NCBI RefSeq assembly: GCF_902497895.1
Contig: NZ_CABVHQ010000067.1
Coordinates: 1 to 32,161 of the forward strand
Length of the DNA stretch: 32,161 nt
Reading direction: 5' to 3'
Origin: Pseudomonas fluorescens
Lineage (GTDB): Bacteria > Pseudomonadota > Gammaproteobacteria > Pseudomonadales > Pseudomonadaceae
Of this stretch, positions 23,041 through 30,282 are shown in pieces. Every line of letters starts with the position of its first letter. Position 1 is the first letter of the stretch. The notes below the pieces were generated by a model. The model was not told the DNA's origin. It ran no database searches and was given only the letters and a program-made list of their open reading frames with translations. Made by a program: the position numbers and the translations under genes.

Positions 23041-23139
23041 GCCCATCTCCCGCCCTTAAGAGTTGGTCTTCACCGTTTAAGGATAGAACAGATTCATCGG
23101 TTCGCTTTGATGTCCAGAGCGTAGCCGAAGCCTTCTTCC

Positions 23140-23361
23140 CTAATCGTTTGGCAGCGGCATGTCCTCGTCATCCGGAATGCCGTCCCCGGCACTGCGATCC
23201 TTTCGTTCCTGCGGGTGCTCCCGGGTGACTACGTCCGGCCTTGCCAGAGGATCGAATTTACCCGGGGCATCGGGGTCCATCGTCGGCTCGTCCGTGCCGG
23301 GCTCGGGTTTGGAGGGGACACTGCCTTGGGTCTCGTCGTGAAAACTCGAATCGATAGCCAT
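23140..23361 (-). CDS. Acidic Pro/Asp-rich disordered protein
   Basis: A 73-residue protein with no hydrophobic core (SKPEPGTDEPTMDPDAPGKF, then DPLARPD and the terminal DDEDMPLPND). The frame is open to 23493, but AGGTGAG lies just before the ATG at 23361. It shares an F/Y-DPLA segment and an -ND ending with the 26018 protein, which suggests relatedness. Possible roles are stress protection or a binding partner, but nothing in the sequence decides this. Confidence 0.62.
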   Translation of the reverse strand: MAIDSSFHDETQGSVPSKPEPGTDEPTMDPDAPGKFDPLARPDVVTREHPQERKDRSAGDGIPDDEDMPLPND

Positions 23362-23535
23362 ACTCACCTCGCAAAGAGGTCCAGCGAATCTGGGCCTTAC
23401 GAGTTGGAAATTCGCCGCGGGCCAAGGTGCTATCGAGTAGACGAACGGCCTGACCCATAGTTGGACATCGATCGGTCCGAAGCCGCCCGCCACTCATGTC
23501 TACACTAACGGGAGCGAGTCTACTCAGTGAAAGCC

Positions 23536-24195
23536 ATGAAATTCACAGCCAGAATGGCCTTTTTCAGCATGGCGGCAACCCTTGCCTGGCTCGGCCTTGC
23601 AGTTCTGGGTCGGGGTGGATTTGTTGCGTTCTTTTCCCATCCGGCGCTGGTCGTCATTGCGCTCTCAACCCTGGCGATGGCTGGCATCGCGCTGTTCACC
23701 GAGGGTAATTTGAGTCCTGGAGAGCGTGAAGACCGGGGCAACCGCTGGGTGCTTGCGGTCTTTGCCCTGATCGGCCTGCTGAGCGGTTTTCTACCGGCCT
23801 ATACCGACCGGATCGGGTTCTGGACAGTCGGTGGCGAGGGGCTGCGCTGGGTCGGGGTGGTCCTGTTCATCGCCGGTGGCGCACTGCGGATCTGGCCAGT
23901 CTTTGTCCTTGGCAAGCGCTTCAGTGGACTGGTGGCCATCCAGCCCGGACATACCCTGGTCACCGATGGCGTGTACCGGTTCCTGCGTAACCCGAGTTAT
24001 CTGGGGCTGCTGATCAACTCGCTGGGCTGGGCGTTGGCCTTTCGTTCAGTGGTCGGCCTGCTGCTTATGGCACTTACGCTGGTTCCGCTGATTGTCCGCA
24101 TACGCGCCGAAGAGGCGTTGTTGCGCGCGCAGTTCGGCAGCGAGTATGAGGCGTACTGCGCAAATACGTGGCGGCTGATACCGGGGATTTATTGA
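23536..24195 (+). CDS. Isoprenylcysteine carboxyl methyltransferase-like membrane protein
   Basis: A 219-residue inner-membrane protein with five or so hydrophobic segments. The C-terminal half carries the ICMT/PEMT signature: HTLVTDGVYRFLRNPSYLGLLI followed by RIRAEEALLRAQFGSEYEAY. In this family that region binds S-adenosylmethionine and methylates a membrane substrate. Bacteria lack prenylated CaaX proteins, so the substrate is unknown. A GTG three codons earlier (23527) is an alternative start, and GGGAG lies upstream of both. Confidence 0.82.
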   Translation: MKFTARMAFFSMAATLAWLGLAVLGRGGFVAFFSHPALVVIALSTLAMAGIALFTEGNLSPGEREDRGNRWVLAVFALIGLLSGFLPAYTDRIGFWTVGGEGLRWVGVVLFIAGGALRIWPVFVLGKRFSGLVAIQPGHTLVTDGVYRFLRNPSYLGLLINSLGWALAFRSVVGLLLMALTLVPLIVRIRAEEALLRAQFGSEYEAYCANTWRLIPGIY

Positions 24196-24542
24196 TCGCG
24201 CCATAGATGTGGGAGCGAGCTGGCTCGCGATATGGCGGCCTATCTCTCGCGGGTGTACCCAGATCAAACGTGTGGCTGGCTTGCCTGCGAAGGCGGCCTG
24301 ACAGCCGGCCTATCTCTCGCGGGGTCACAACCCCACTCAGACGCCGGATAGATGAAAGCAAGCCAACCACGCATCAAAAACAGTATTGCAGAAAAGGGGG
24401 TAACCATAGATATAGGAGCTGCCGCAGGCTGCGATCTTTTGATCTTGGCTTTTGGTCGGGGCGAGTGCGCTTCCCCTGGAACTGCCGCAGGTTCAACCGC
24501 GTCGGGACAATGTTTTGGGACACCAGATACTCATCTGAATGG
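24196..24542. repeat. Cluster of REP fragments and a direct repeat
   Basis: The gap holds a GAGCGAGC-class REP arm at 24210-24232, an 18-base direct repeat CGGCCTATCTCTCGCGGG at 24236-24253 and 24306-24323 (70 bases apart), and a single CTGCCGCAGGCTGCGATC-class arm at 24414-24444. A degenerate inverted partner may exist near 24478. No gene is supported. Confidence 0.7.
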
Positions 24543-24788
24543 CTACAGTCGGTCCGCCTGCTCGATCATGTTTTTCGCCAGCTTGATGCCCTGGTTTTTG
24601 GCATCGTCGAAACTCTTGTATTTCGCCACTTCATGCAGGTTCTGAACATAGTCTGCGGAGTGCTTCACGGTAATACGCAGCCCTGTCGGGATCGGATTAC
24701 CTGAGTCCGCCCATTCGAAATCAATCGTCGCTTCCCTGCCGTTCGGGTGTTGGTAATTAACCGGTTGTGGCCTGTCTACGGGTGCCAT
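24543..24788 (-). CDS. Hypothetical protein, paralogue of the 24957 gene
   Basis: An 81-residue protein with the pattern R-P-x-P-V-N-Y-x-H-P-N-G, then EATIDFEWAD, a strand LRITVKH and a C-terminal helix KSFDDAKNQGIKLAKNMIEQ. It aligns end to end with the 80-residue protein at 24957 (about 30 shared positions by eye). CGGAG lies eight bases before the ATG. The shape is a small beta-alpha fold without signal or membrane segment. The family is unknown to me. Confidence 0.7.
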   Translation of the reverse strand: MAPVDRPQPVNYQHPNGREATIDFEWADSGNPIPTGLRITVKHSADYVQNLHEVAKYKSFDDAKNQGIKLAKNMIEQADRL

Positions 24789-24956
24789 TTCGCTCTCCGT
24801 GATATCCAGTGATGTGCCGTAATTTAAGCATTAGCTCACAACAGGCAGTCACGCCACCCTGGCGAGGGTCAGCGGCGCCGCGTTACAGCATTGCCTGTGT
24901 CGGATCGAAGCGAGATCCCCCCACCCTTCACTTTGTTGTGCTGAATGCCTGGCCAG

Positions 24957-25199
24957 TCAGCGCATGCGCCCAAGGTAAATACTGGCCAGGGCAATACCGA
25001 ACCGCAGTGCGTCGCCATAACTCTTCCATTCGCCCAACTCCTCGCCCAGCTTGACTTGTTCTTTGCCCTCCTTGAGCCAGATTACAATTCCGACAGGTGA
25101 CCGGTTTTTCGGATCACCCCACATAAAGTCGATCGTGGCTTGCACTCCGTTTGGATGGATGTAATCCACGGGATAAGGTCTTTCCACAACCAAATGCAT
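24957..25199 (-). CDS. Hypothetical protein, paralogue of the 24543 gene
   Basis: An 80-residue protein with VERPYPVDYIHPNGVQATID, then WGDPKNRSPVGIVIWLKEG and the helical KSYGDALRFGIALASIYLGR. Alignment with its neighbour conserves RP-P-V-Y-HPNG, ATIDF-W-D and KS--DA---GI-LA. The frame stays open to 25343, but AAGGAG lies before the ATG at 25199 and the alignment begins there. The pair is in the same orientation with a 168-base gap, consistent with tandem duplication and divergence. Confidence 0.7.
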   Translation of the reverse strand: MHLVVERPYPVDYIHPNGVQATIDFMWGDPKNRSPVGIVIWLKEGKEQVKLGEELGEWKSYGDALRFGIALASIYLGRMR

Positions 25200-25457
25200 G
25201 GAGATCTCCTTGCTCCGGCCCCGCGCCGAGACAATAGAAATAGACCATGCGCGGGAACCTTTCCAGTGGCCGCGAACTGACATTTTCCGACAAAAAATCG
25301 ACAACCCGGTGCGGTTCCGGACGCTGCCCGGGAGACGAGTCAAAGCATGCTTTTTTCGACTCTGGTGGGTGGCGATAATCAGCCTTCTCTACTAGCCTCA
25401 GCGCCACATTGAAACGTGCCGCGTCTTGTTCGCCGGCACCTGGGCAGGGAGAAATCA

Positions 25458-25637
25458 ATGACCGACGTAAGTAGTGCCGAAAAGACCTATCGCACCTGGT
25501 CCAGTCCGATCCTGCTGGAACTGAAAGCCAGAGAACATCAGCTGAATCCTTCAGCCCGCCAGGCGCTTGAAAATATCCTGGTGGAGAGAAGACTCCTGCA
25601 TTGGCCCAGCCCAACCGACAAACCCTCTGGCAGGTAG
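25458..25637 (+). CDS. Small helical hypothetical protein
   Basis: A 59-residue protein reading MTDVSSAEKTYRTWSSPILL at its start, then a helical LNPSARQALENILVERRLLHW. GGGAG lies eight bases before the ATG at 25458; the earlier in-frame start at 25416 lacks one. No family is recognised. Confidence 0.6.
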   Translation: MTDVSSAEKTYRTWSSPILLELKAREHQLNPSARQALENILVERRLLHWPSPTDKPSGR

Positions 25638-25708
25638 GTAACGCGGGACGACCAATAGCGACAGGCCATGCTGGCAGTGCGTTTGGCAGACAAGCGCGCC
25701 CTTGTCCC

Positions 25709-25894
25709 CTAGGAACGCTCGTTCAAATATTCGACCCATCGCTCATAGGCCTCATGTTGCCGCCGGATGGTTTCGTCCCACTCCGGGCCACTGGTTTGAT
25801 GCGCCGATATCAGCTGCATCATCGCTGAAGTCGCCGCATCCAGCTCGAGTACCAGCGTGTGAGCCTTGAGCCTGAATTCGTCCTCGGTAGTCAT
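25709..25894 (-). CDS. Small helical hypothetical protein
   Basis: A 61-residue, acidic, almost wholly helical protein (EDEFRLKAHTLVLELDAATS then WDETIRRQHEAYERWVEYLN). Two helices in a hairpin are likely. GAGGGGA lies seven bases before the ATG at 25894. The frame extends to 25942 without a ribosome site. Function is unknown. Confidence 0.65.
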   Translation of the reverse strand: MTTEDEFRLKAHTLVLELDAATSAMMQLISAHQTSGPEWDETIRRQHEAYERWVEYLNERS

Positions 25895-25972
25895 TGCAGT
25901 TCCCCTCGCCAAACTGATTGAAAGGCTGTTGTGTCTATGCATTCAATACGATTGATGTCCGCCTGAAATGAA

Positions 25973-26002
25973 AAAGCCCTGCAAGGCTAAACCTGCAGGG
26001 CT
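25973..26002 (-). terminator. Intrinsic terminator of the 26018 gene
   Basis: AGCCCTGCA/TGCAGGGCT with a ten-base loop is followed on the minus strand by TTTTTCATTT. It lies 15 bases after the stop codon. Confidence 0.8.
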
Positions 26003-26017
26003 TCTCGACTAGACTGA

Positions 26018-26233
26018 CTAATCATTGCGCAGATCGGCAAGCGGATCATAAGGTTTGGGCACGGGCCTCTGCCCATCCGCACCGTGATTCTTGCCGGGGA
26101 TTTTCGCCGGGCCTATGGGATCGACTTGCGGATCGGCAAGATCCGGCGAGTCAGGATCGAAACCCAGTTCATCGTTGACTGAGGGTGGTTCAGAGGGTCG
26201 TGGATCATTTGGCAGATCGGGAGTATTAGCCAT
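26018..26233 (-). CDS. Acidic Pro/Asp-rich disordered protein
   Basis: A 71-residue protein made of Asp, Pro, Asn and Gly runs (SVNDELGFDPDSPDLADPQV), ending YDPLADLRND. It shares the DPLA segment and terminal ND with the 23140 protein. AGAGGTG lies before the ATG and a strong terminator follows, so expression is likely. It has no fold-forming core. Confidence 0.65.
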   Translation of the reverse strand: MANTPDLPNDPRPSEPPSVNDELGFDPDSPDLADPQVDPIGPAKIPGKNHGADGQRPVPKPYDPLADLRND

Positions 26234-26572
26234 ATGCACCTCTTGGCCGCGACCCAAGTGTTAGGGGCCTGTACTTGAGAACCTGACCAGGCTCAAGAGT
26301 GCAAAATAGCTGACGAATGGACGTAAGAGCGGACCAGTACCGGCATTCAGCCATGCCCTAAAATGTGTAACTAAAACATAATGTTTTACATTAAATTTAT
26401 CATGCAATGCATTGATATATTAATAGAATTACAAACAAGACTTCCTACCGAACGCACCGAATCCGTCCAGCCCCAGAGCCAATCCCTACTAATCTGGAGC
26501 TCGCACTACCCGGAAAAATGCAGCGCCCCGCCATGGACGACAACCAGAAACCTCATCAACAGAGGAAACGGG
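26234..26572. other. AT-rich intergenic region
   Basis: Bases about 26350-26440 are strikingly AT-rich for this genome and carry the dyads AAAAC-ATAAT-GTTTT and CAATGCATTG. The open frame that begins at 26381 runs into the lipoprotein gene, but this part has no Pseudomonas codon bias. The region probably carries promoter elements or is acquired DNA. Confidence 0.4.
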
Positions 26573-26872
26573 ATGTCCAGAGAAGCCTCACGAAAAAGCA
26601 GATCGCTGGTTTTCCTGTCGATTTTGGCGGTCAGTCTGTGGTTTTTTACAGGATGCGCAAACAAACACTCCGAGGCGCGTTCTTCAACTCCAATCGGAGG
26701 TTCCAACTGCTACGCCAAAGCCATGCCCACCGTCGGAGAGGGAAGCCTGGCATGGGGTGCCAGCCTGCAGAAGGTACGCACCTCTTCCATCATCAATTGC
26801 AGACGTTATGCAGGTCGGTCCGGTGGAACGCCGAATACCTGCAAGGTAGTGCAGGCTCAATGCAAGAATTGA
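26573..26872 (+). CDS. Putative small lipoprotein
   Basis: A 99-residue protein with a basic N-terminus, a hydrophobic stretch (LVFLSILAVSLWFF) and the lipobox FTGC (Cys28). The mature part has four further cysteines (SNCYAKAM, IINCRRY, NTCKVV, AQCKN). AGAGGA lies before the ATG at 26573. After the TGA the same frame stays open for about 46 codons to a second TGA near 27010, so the gene may have been longer or the continuation may be chance. Confidence 0.6.
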   Translation: MSREASRKSRSLVFLSILAVSLWFFTGCANKHSEARSSTPIGGSNCYAKAMPTVGEGSLAWGASLQKVRTSSIINCRRYAGRSGGTPNTCKVVQAQCKN

Positions 26873-27047
26873 TCTGGCGGTGGTCTGATTGGTAACGGAA
26901 AGTATCGCCAGGGAATTGCGGACTTGCTCTACATTTTCCGACCGGAAACGAACAAGGTTACAGGGGGAAGCACATCCTCAACGTGGGGATTGGTCTGGAT
27001 AAAATCTTGATACAAAGTTCTAGGTAATCATTCTCAATGCTGCCACT

Positions 27048-27923
27048 ATGCGCCGCTTCAAAAGAAGGCAGGACGTCCTTGTGCAGTCGATTAAAACCGT
27101 CAGGTCAGCTTTCCCTCTCTGCCATCAAGTCGCCAAGGCGACCTTGAATTTCTCGCAACTCCCCAGCGCATCGGTCCTCAATGCCATCGGTAAGTTGATA
27201 GAACCGCATTACCGATCCCGCCCCAACCGCGTTAGCCAGCCCGTGGGGCATGACGGTTGCAAGTTCTTCATGAAGGTTCAACGTGTCGAGACGCTGCCAA
27301 AGAAACTCCGCATAACGCTGGGGCGCCCGAAGCGTTCAGGCAGGTTCGACTGGCCTATCGAGGAGCTGTTGAACACGATCATAGCCGCGGATCGTGGCGT
27401 TGATACTGCCCGCATTGTCGGCTTTGGGGTGATCAAGCCGAGATTCGGCATTGTCCAGGAGTTCGTCCTGCTGACCGAATTTCTCGAGGGGCACTTGAAT
27501 GGTTTGCAATGGTTGCGCAAGCACCCTGAACGGGTGGTTGAGTTCGTCAAAGGATGCATGAACCTCATTGTCGACATGCGCAACCGTGGCCTGACTCACC
27601 TCGACCTGTGGGTGGCGAACATCATGGTGCCTGAAAAGCAGTGGAGTACTCTGCGGGTCATCGATATGGAGAATGTTTTCACCCGCCCATCGGGCTTCAA
27701 CTCCGAAACCCTGGGTTTTCAGCTGGGTTTTCTGTACCGCAAAGAAATGAATCATTTCATCGAAGAAGCGTTGTACGACAGTTTGGTCACCGACTTCCTG
27801 GGTGACTGCGTGGAGATCGATGGCGCTGCATTCGAGCGTATTTACACGGCGAGCAAGCACAACAAATTCAGCCATAAGAAGCGCCGCAAGATCTTTCTCG
27901 AAGGCGAGTTGGAGATCGCCTGA
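27048..27923 (+). CDS. InaA/WaaP-like protein kinase-fold protein
   Basis: A 291-residue protein with a kinase-like fold. The catalytic loop is HLDLWVANIMV (residues about 184-194, the HxDxxxxN pattern), and VIDMENV provides the metal-binding Asp. An upstream FFMKVQRVE supplies the likely ATP-binding Lys. This places it near lipopolysaccharide-core kinases and InaA-type proteins that phosphorylate small or sugar substrates. The C-terminus is basic (HNKFSHKKRRK). The ribosome site is weak. It is flanked by gene debris and repeats, so transfer is possible. Confidence 0.7.
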   Translation: MRRFKRRQDVLVQSIKTVRSAFPLCHQVAKATLNFSQLPSASVLNAIGKLIEPHYRSRPNRVSQPVGHDGCKFFMKVQRVETLPKKLRITLGRPKRSGRFDWPIEELLNTIIAADRGVDTARIVGFGVIKPRFGIVQEFVLLTEFLEGHLNGLQWLRKHPERVVEFVKGCMNLIVDMRNRGLTHLDLWVANIMVPEKQWSTLRVIDMENVFTRPSGFNSETLGFQLGFLYRKEMNHFIEEALYDSLVTDFLGDCVEIDGAAFERIYTASKHNKFSHKKRRKIFLEGELEIA

Positions 27924-28120
27924 AGCGGCGAAGCTTGCGCAATTGCGCGAGCAGCTGCGCGACCTTAAGAGCGCGCTCAATGTCCAGGTGCGCATTGAAC
28001 GCCGGCCAGCACTTACTCCCCGCTCTTAGTTAGTACGAACTCACGCCGCCACCGGATCAGATTGCCCAGCTCGACGGGAAGATCGATGGCAACTTTCGCG
28101 ATGGGCCGTTGAGGCCGTGA
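27924..28120 (+). pseudogene. Possible gene remnant after the kinase gene
   Basis: Two open stretches without start codons show Pseudomonas-like codon use. One is 27924-28029 (EAAKLAQLREQLRDLKSALN and on to a TAG). The other is 28034-28120 (YELTPPPDQIAQLDGKIDG and on to a TGA). They are in different phase, as after a frameshift. The parent family is not recognised and the assignment is tentative. Confidence 0.3.
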
Positions 28121-28171
28121 CGTTGGAAGTCGCGCCAGCCGCCTGACCTTCCCCCATCTATTGCACTGAAC

Positions 28172-28387
28172 TCATGGTTTTAGCGTCAACGCTTTAGCGT
28201 GAGCGTCGATGATCGCCTTGAGCGCCATGTCCACATAGGGATCGTCGACGATACGGTACGGGCTATGCCCTAAAACAAGTGCGCTTGCGTGGCCCAACAA
28301 GTCTTTAACGTTGAGCCCTTTACTTTCAGCCGCACCCAATACCGCGATTAAGGCTTGTTCCAGCGCCATTGCACGAACTCTGCCCAT
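28172..28387 (-). CDS. Small hypothetical protein
   Basis: A 71-residue, mainly helical protein (MALEQALIAVLGAAESKGLN, then VKDLLGHASALVLGHSPYRIVD and VDMALKAIIDAHAKAL). AAGGGG lies six bases before the ATG at 28387; the frame continues to 28411. It has no signal or membrane segment and no recognised family. Confidence 0.62.
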   Translation of the reverse strand: MGRVRAMALEQALIAVLGAAESKGLNVKDLLGHASALVLGHSPYRIVDDPYVDMALKAIIDAHAKALTLKP

Positions 28388-28603
28388 TGCAACCCCTTGC
28401 TCCGGCCTCATGCCGGGCCGAGCACAAATATACTATTCAGACTCAAACTGCTACAACACCAAGGTCGCATCCGGTCACGGAGGGCGGCGCCTGACTGGAA
28501 AAAGTCGCAGGACAACCTGTAGCTGCTCCCTGCGATGAAGAGCTGTTCGCTAATTCACTGGCGTAAATGACAACGCTCAGTTCAATCCAAGATCCATGGA
28601 ACA

Positions 28604-28783
28604 TTATTTCCAGGCGGACCGATCTTTCGCAAACGCGTATCCGGCGCCGAGTTCTGCGGGCCATTCATCACGATTTGGCTCTACCAGATCCATGGCGCAC
28701 TTGAAGGTTTTCTCATCGCGAAGCATGGCAATCACCGCAACACCGCAGCCCGTGACATCCGTTGGCTGTTTAATCATTTTCAT
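28604..28783 (-). CDS. Short peptidase-C39-like N-terminal fragment
   Basis: A 59-residue frame beginning MKMIKQPTDVTGCGVAVIAM. The QP-x-x-x-x-GCGVAVIAML pattern is that of the N-terminal nucleophile segment of papain-like C39-type proteins (Gln and Cys positions). The catalytic His and Asp that would follow are absent because the frame stops. It is either a truncated gene or an independent small protein. GGGA precedes the ATG at 28783; an ATG four codons earlier is possible. Confidence 0.5.
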   Translation of the reverse strand: MKMIKQPTDVTGCGVAVIAMLRDEKTFKCAMDLVEPNRDEWPAELGAGYAFAKDRSAWK

Positions 28784-28971
28784 CAAGCGTCCCATCCCTT
28801 TCGATCAAGTGCTGGCAGCCCCTTAACAGTGCTTGCCCGTCGAGCAGATGTACCCCACTCAATTAAAACGCCAGCCGGGCATGACCCGGCATAGGACGCC
28901 CCATGCCCACAGAAAACCAAATCACCTTGAAGCGCCAGCGCGCCGAGCAAGTCAATCAGGTGATCCTGAAG

Positions 28972-29013
28972 GCCTGATGCCTGATGCCTGATGCCTGATG
29001 CCTGATGCCTGGT
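28972..29013. repeat. Heptanucleotide tandem repeat
   Basis: Five perfect copies of GCCTGAT (28972-29006) are followed by one imperfect copy (GCCTGGT). A 24-codon frame from ATG 28903 (MPTENQITLKRQRAEQVNQV and on) runs into the first copy and stops there at TGA. The copy number is likely variable. Confidence 0.85.
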
Positions 29014-29024
29014 CGATGGCACGA

Positions 29025-29210
29025 TCACTCATCTTCATCTAATCGGAACCTGCTCAAGACAGGGGACCCCGGCAGCTTGCTGGTCTCAACCTCAACATGC
29101 CTCCCGCCACAGTGCTCGCAATTGAAGACCTGGCCGTCGATGTCCTCGTCAAAGCAAAGCTCTACGGACGTATCTTGTTTGCATTTCTGGCAGATGAGTT
29201 TTTTCGTCAT
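29025..29210 (-). CDS. Zinc-ribbon-like small protein
   Basis: A 61-residue protein with two CxxC knuckles, ICQKCK (Cys7, Cys10) and NCEHCG (about 24 residues later), the layout of a small zinc ribbon. The linker is acidic (ELCFDEDIDGQVF) and the tail is acidic (FRLDEDE). AGGGG lies eight bases before the ATG. It may bind nucleic acid or a protein partner; no family name is assigned. Confidence 0.7.
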   Translation of the reverse strand: MTKKLICQKCKQDTSVELCFDEDIDGQVFNCEHCGGRHVEVETSKLPGSPVLSRFRLDEDE

Positions 29211-29358
29211 GGCTGTAACCCCTGAGAATTTATCCGCCTGAGCTTAGCCAACTTTTCCATGACCGCCGAGACACATCCTCATGCCCATAGAATAAAATCG
29301 CTGAGCCGGCACCGACCCTGGCAACCGGCGCGAACCTCAGCGCAGCAACGTGGGCTGA

Positions 29359-29590
29359 TTTCGTTCAGCGCCTGCGTCACGGCTGCGTCACGGCTGCGTC
29401 GGTGAGGGTGTTCGCTCCCACTGCACGGCGGCAGCACTGTTCACCGTGCAGGCCAAGAAGATCGATGAGGGCTTTGAGGCTGACTATGCGGAAGGTCGGG
29501 TTGTCATCCTCGAGGGTCGGTCATGGTCCAGCCCGCAGCGCCTCGGCATGAAGGTTGTGAATGCCCATGATCTGGTATCGATGGAGTGAC
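29359..29590 (+). pseudogene. Gene remnant with a slippage duplication
   Basis: A frame lacking a convincing start codon reads ALFTVQAKKIDEGFEADYAE, then VVILEGRSWSSPQRLGMKVV, and ends at TGA in LVSME. Codon use is Pseudomonas-like. Its 5' side holds an 11-base tandem repeat (TGCGTCACGGC twice, then TGCGTCGG, from 29373). Eleven is not a multiple of three, so the duplication would have broken an upstream frame. The family is not recognised. The rest of 29211-29684 holds nothing I can support. Confidence 0.35.
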
Positions 29591-29684
29591 CATCGACCTC
29601 ACCTTTTGTCGCAAGTCGATTGACTGACGGGAACCTTTGGAGCCCAGTACTCAGCTGGCTAAACCTGATCAGAAGAGAAACACC

Positions 29685-30041
29685 ATGTCGAAATTAACGG
29701 TGATATCCGGTGACTTTCTGGCAGGCGATGCCGAATTTCAATCTGGACTGTTCACTCTAAAATCCGCAGCAAAACCTTCTCTCGAATTAAAGATACCTAT
29801 TTCAAAACTGGAAACCTTGGAAACAGCAACCGAGGAAGTCGTTAATAAGAAAGGAAGCGTTATTCGATGGAGTCTGGCTGGAGCATTGCTTTTAGGCCCT
29901 GTTGGACTCGTTGCGGGCTGGTTGCTATGCGATAAAGAAAAGGAAATAACCTTCTACGCAAAATTCAAGGATGGCCGCTGCCTTCTTGCCACGACTGATA
30001 TCGGCACTTACTCCAAAATCTCTGCCTGTCCCCTCAAGTAA
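29685..30041 (+). CDS. Hypothetical protein with one membrane segment
   Basis: A 118-residue protein. The first 65 residues form a soluble domain (KLTVISGDFLAGDAEFQSGL ... LELKIPISKLETLE). One hydrophobic Gly/Leu-rich segment follows (RWSLAGALLLGPVGLVAGWL). The C-terminus is a strand-rich KEITFYAKFKDGRCLLATTD. The pattern resembles proteins that pair a small beta domain with a glycine-rich membrane hairpin, but I do not assign a family. AGAGAAA precedes the ATG at 29685. GC content is lower than in the neighbours. Confidence 0.6.
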   Translation: MSKLTVISGDFLAGDAEFQSGLFTLKSAAKPSLELKIPISKLETLETATEEVVNKKGSVIRWSLAGALLLGPVGLVAGWLLCDKEKEITFYAKFKDGRCLLATTDIGTYSKISACPLK

Positions 30042-30089
30042 CACCCTCCCCCTTCAAAGTCAGCCGCTATAGCGGCAAGGACGAAGTCA

Positions 30090-30161
30090 TGCCTGAAGAA
30101 AAGAATGGCACTCCCGATCGAATCGCATTCGTGAACGATCAGCCTGCCAAGTGCGGGTGAA
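30090..30161 (+). CDS. Doubtful 23-residue peptide
   Basis: The frame begins MPEEKNGTPDRIAFVNDQPA with AAGGA eight bases before the ATG and stops at TGA. It could be a real micro-peptide or the head of a gene cut short at the tRNA attachment site. There is no independent support. Confidence 0.2.
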
Positions 30162-30184
30162 AAAAATTGCGGACCGGAAACGAA

Positions 30185-30220
30185 CAAGGGTTTGCATTAG
30201 CTTTCGCTCGCAAACCCTTG
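30185..30220 (-). terminator. Hairpin downstream of the tRNA-Leu fragment
   Basis: CAAGGGTTTGC (30185-30195) and GCAAACCCTTG (30210-30220) form an 11-base stem. On the minus strand it follows the tRNA 3' end by eight bases, which suggests the original tRNA terminator is preserved beside the attachment site. Confidence 0.6.
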
Positions 30221-30228
30221 ATTTTAGA

Positions 30229-30282
30229 TGGTGCCGAAGCCGGAATCGAACCGGCACGCCCTTACGAGCGGGGGATTTTAAG
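30229..30282 (-). tRNA. 3' half of tRNA-Leu(UAA), attachment-site remnant
   Basis: On the minus strand the segment runs from the anticodon loop (CTTAAAATCCCCC) through the long leucine variable arm (CGCTCGTAAGGGCG), the T-arm (GCCGG-TTCGATT-CCGGC) and TTCGGCA to CCA. The 5' half is missing: upstream bases (GACACGAATAAC) do not pair. One acceptor nucleotide also seems to be missing between the T-stem and TTCGGC. It cannot be a functional tRNA. Such 3' halves mark the distal end of elements integrated in tRNA genes. Confidence 0.75.

Noticed and set aside
28783..29028. 81-codon minus-strand frame through the heptamer repeat
   Set aside because: Its N-terminus is just the translated repeat (HQASGIRHQASG) and there is no ribosome site.
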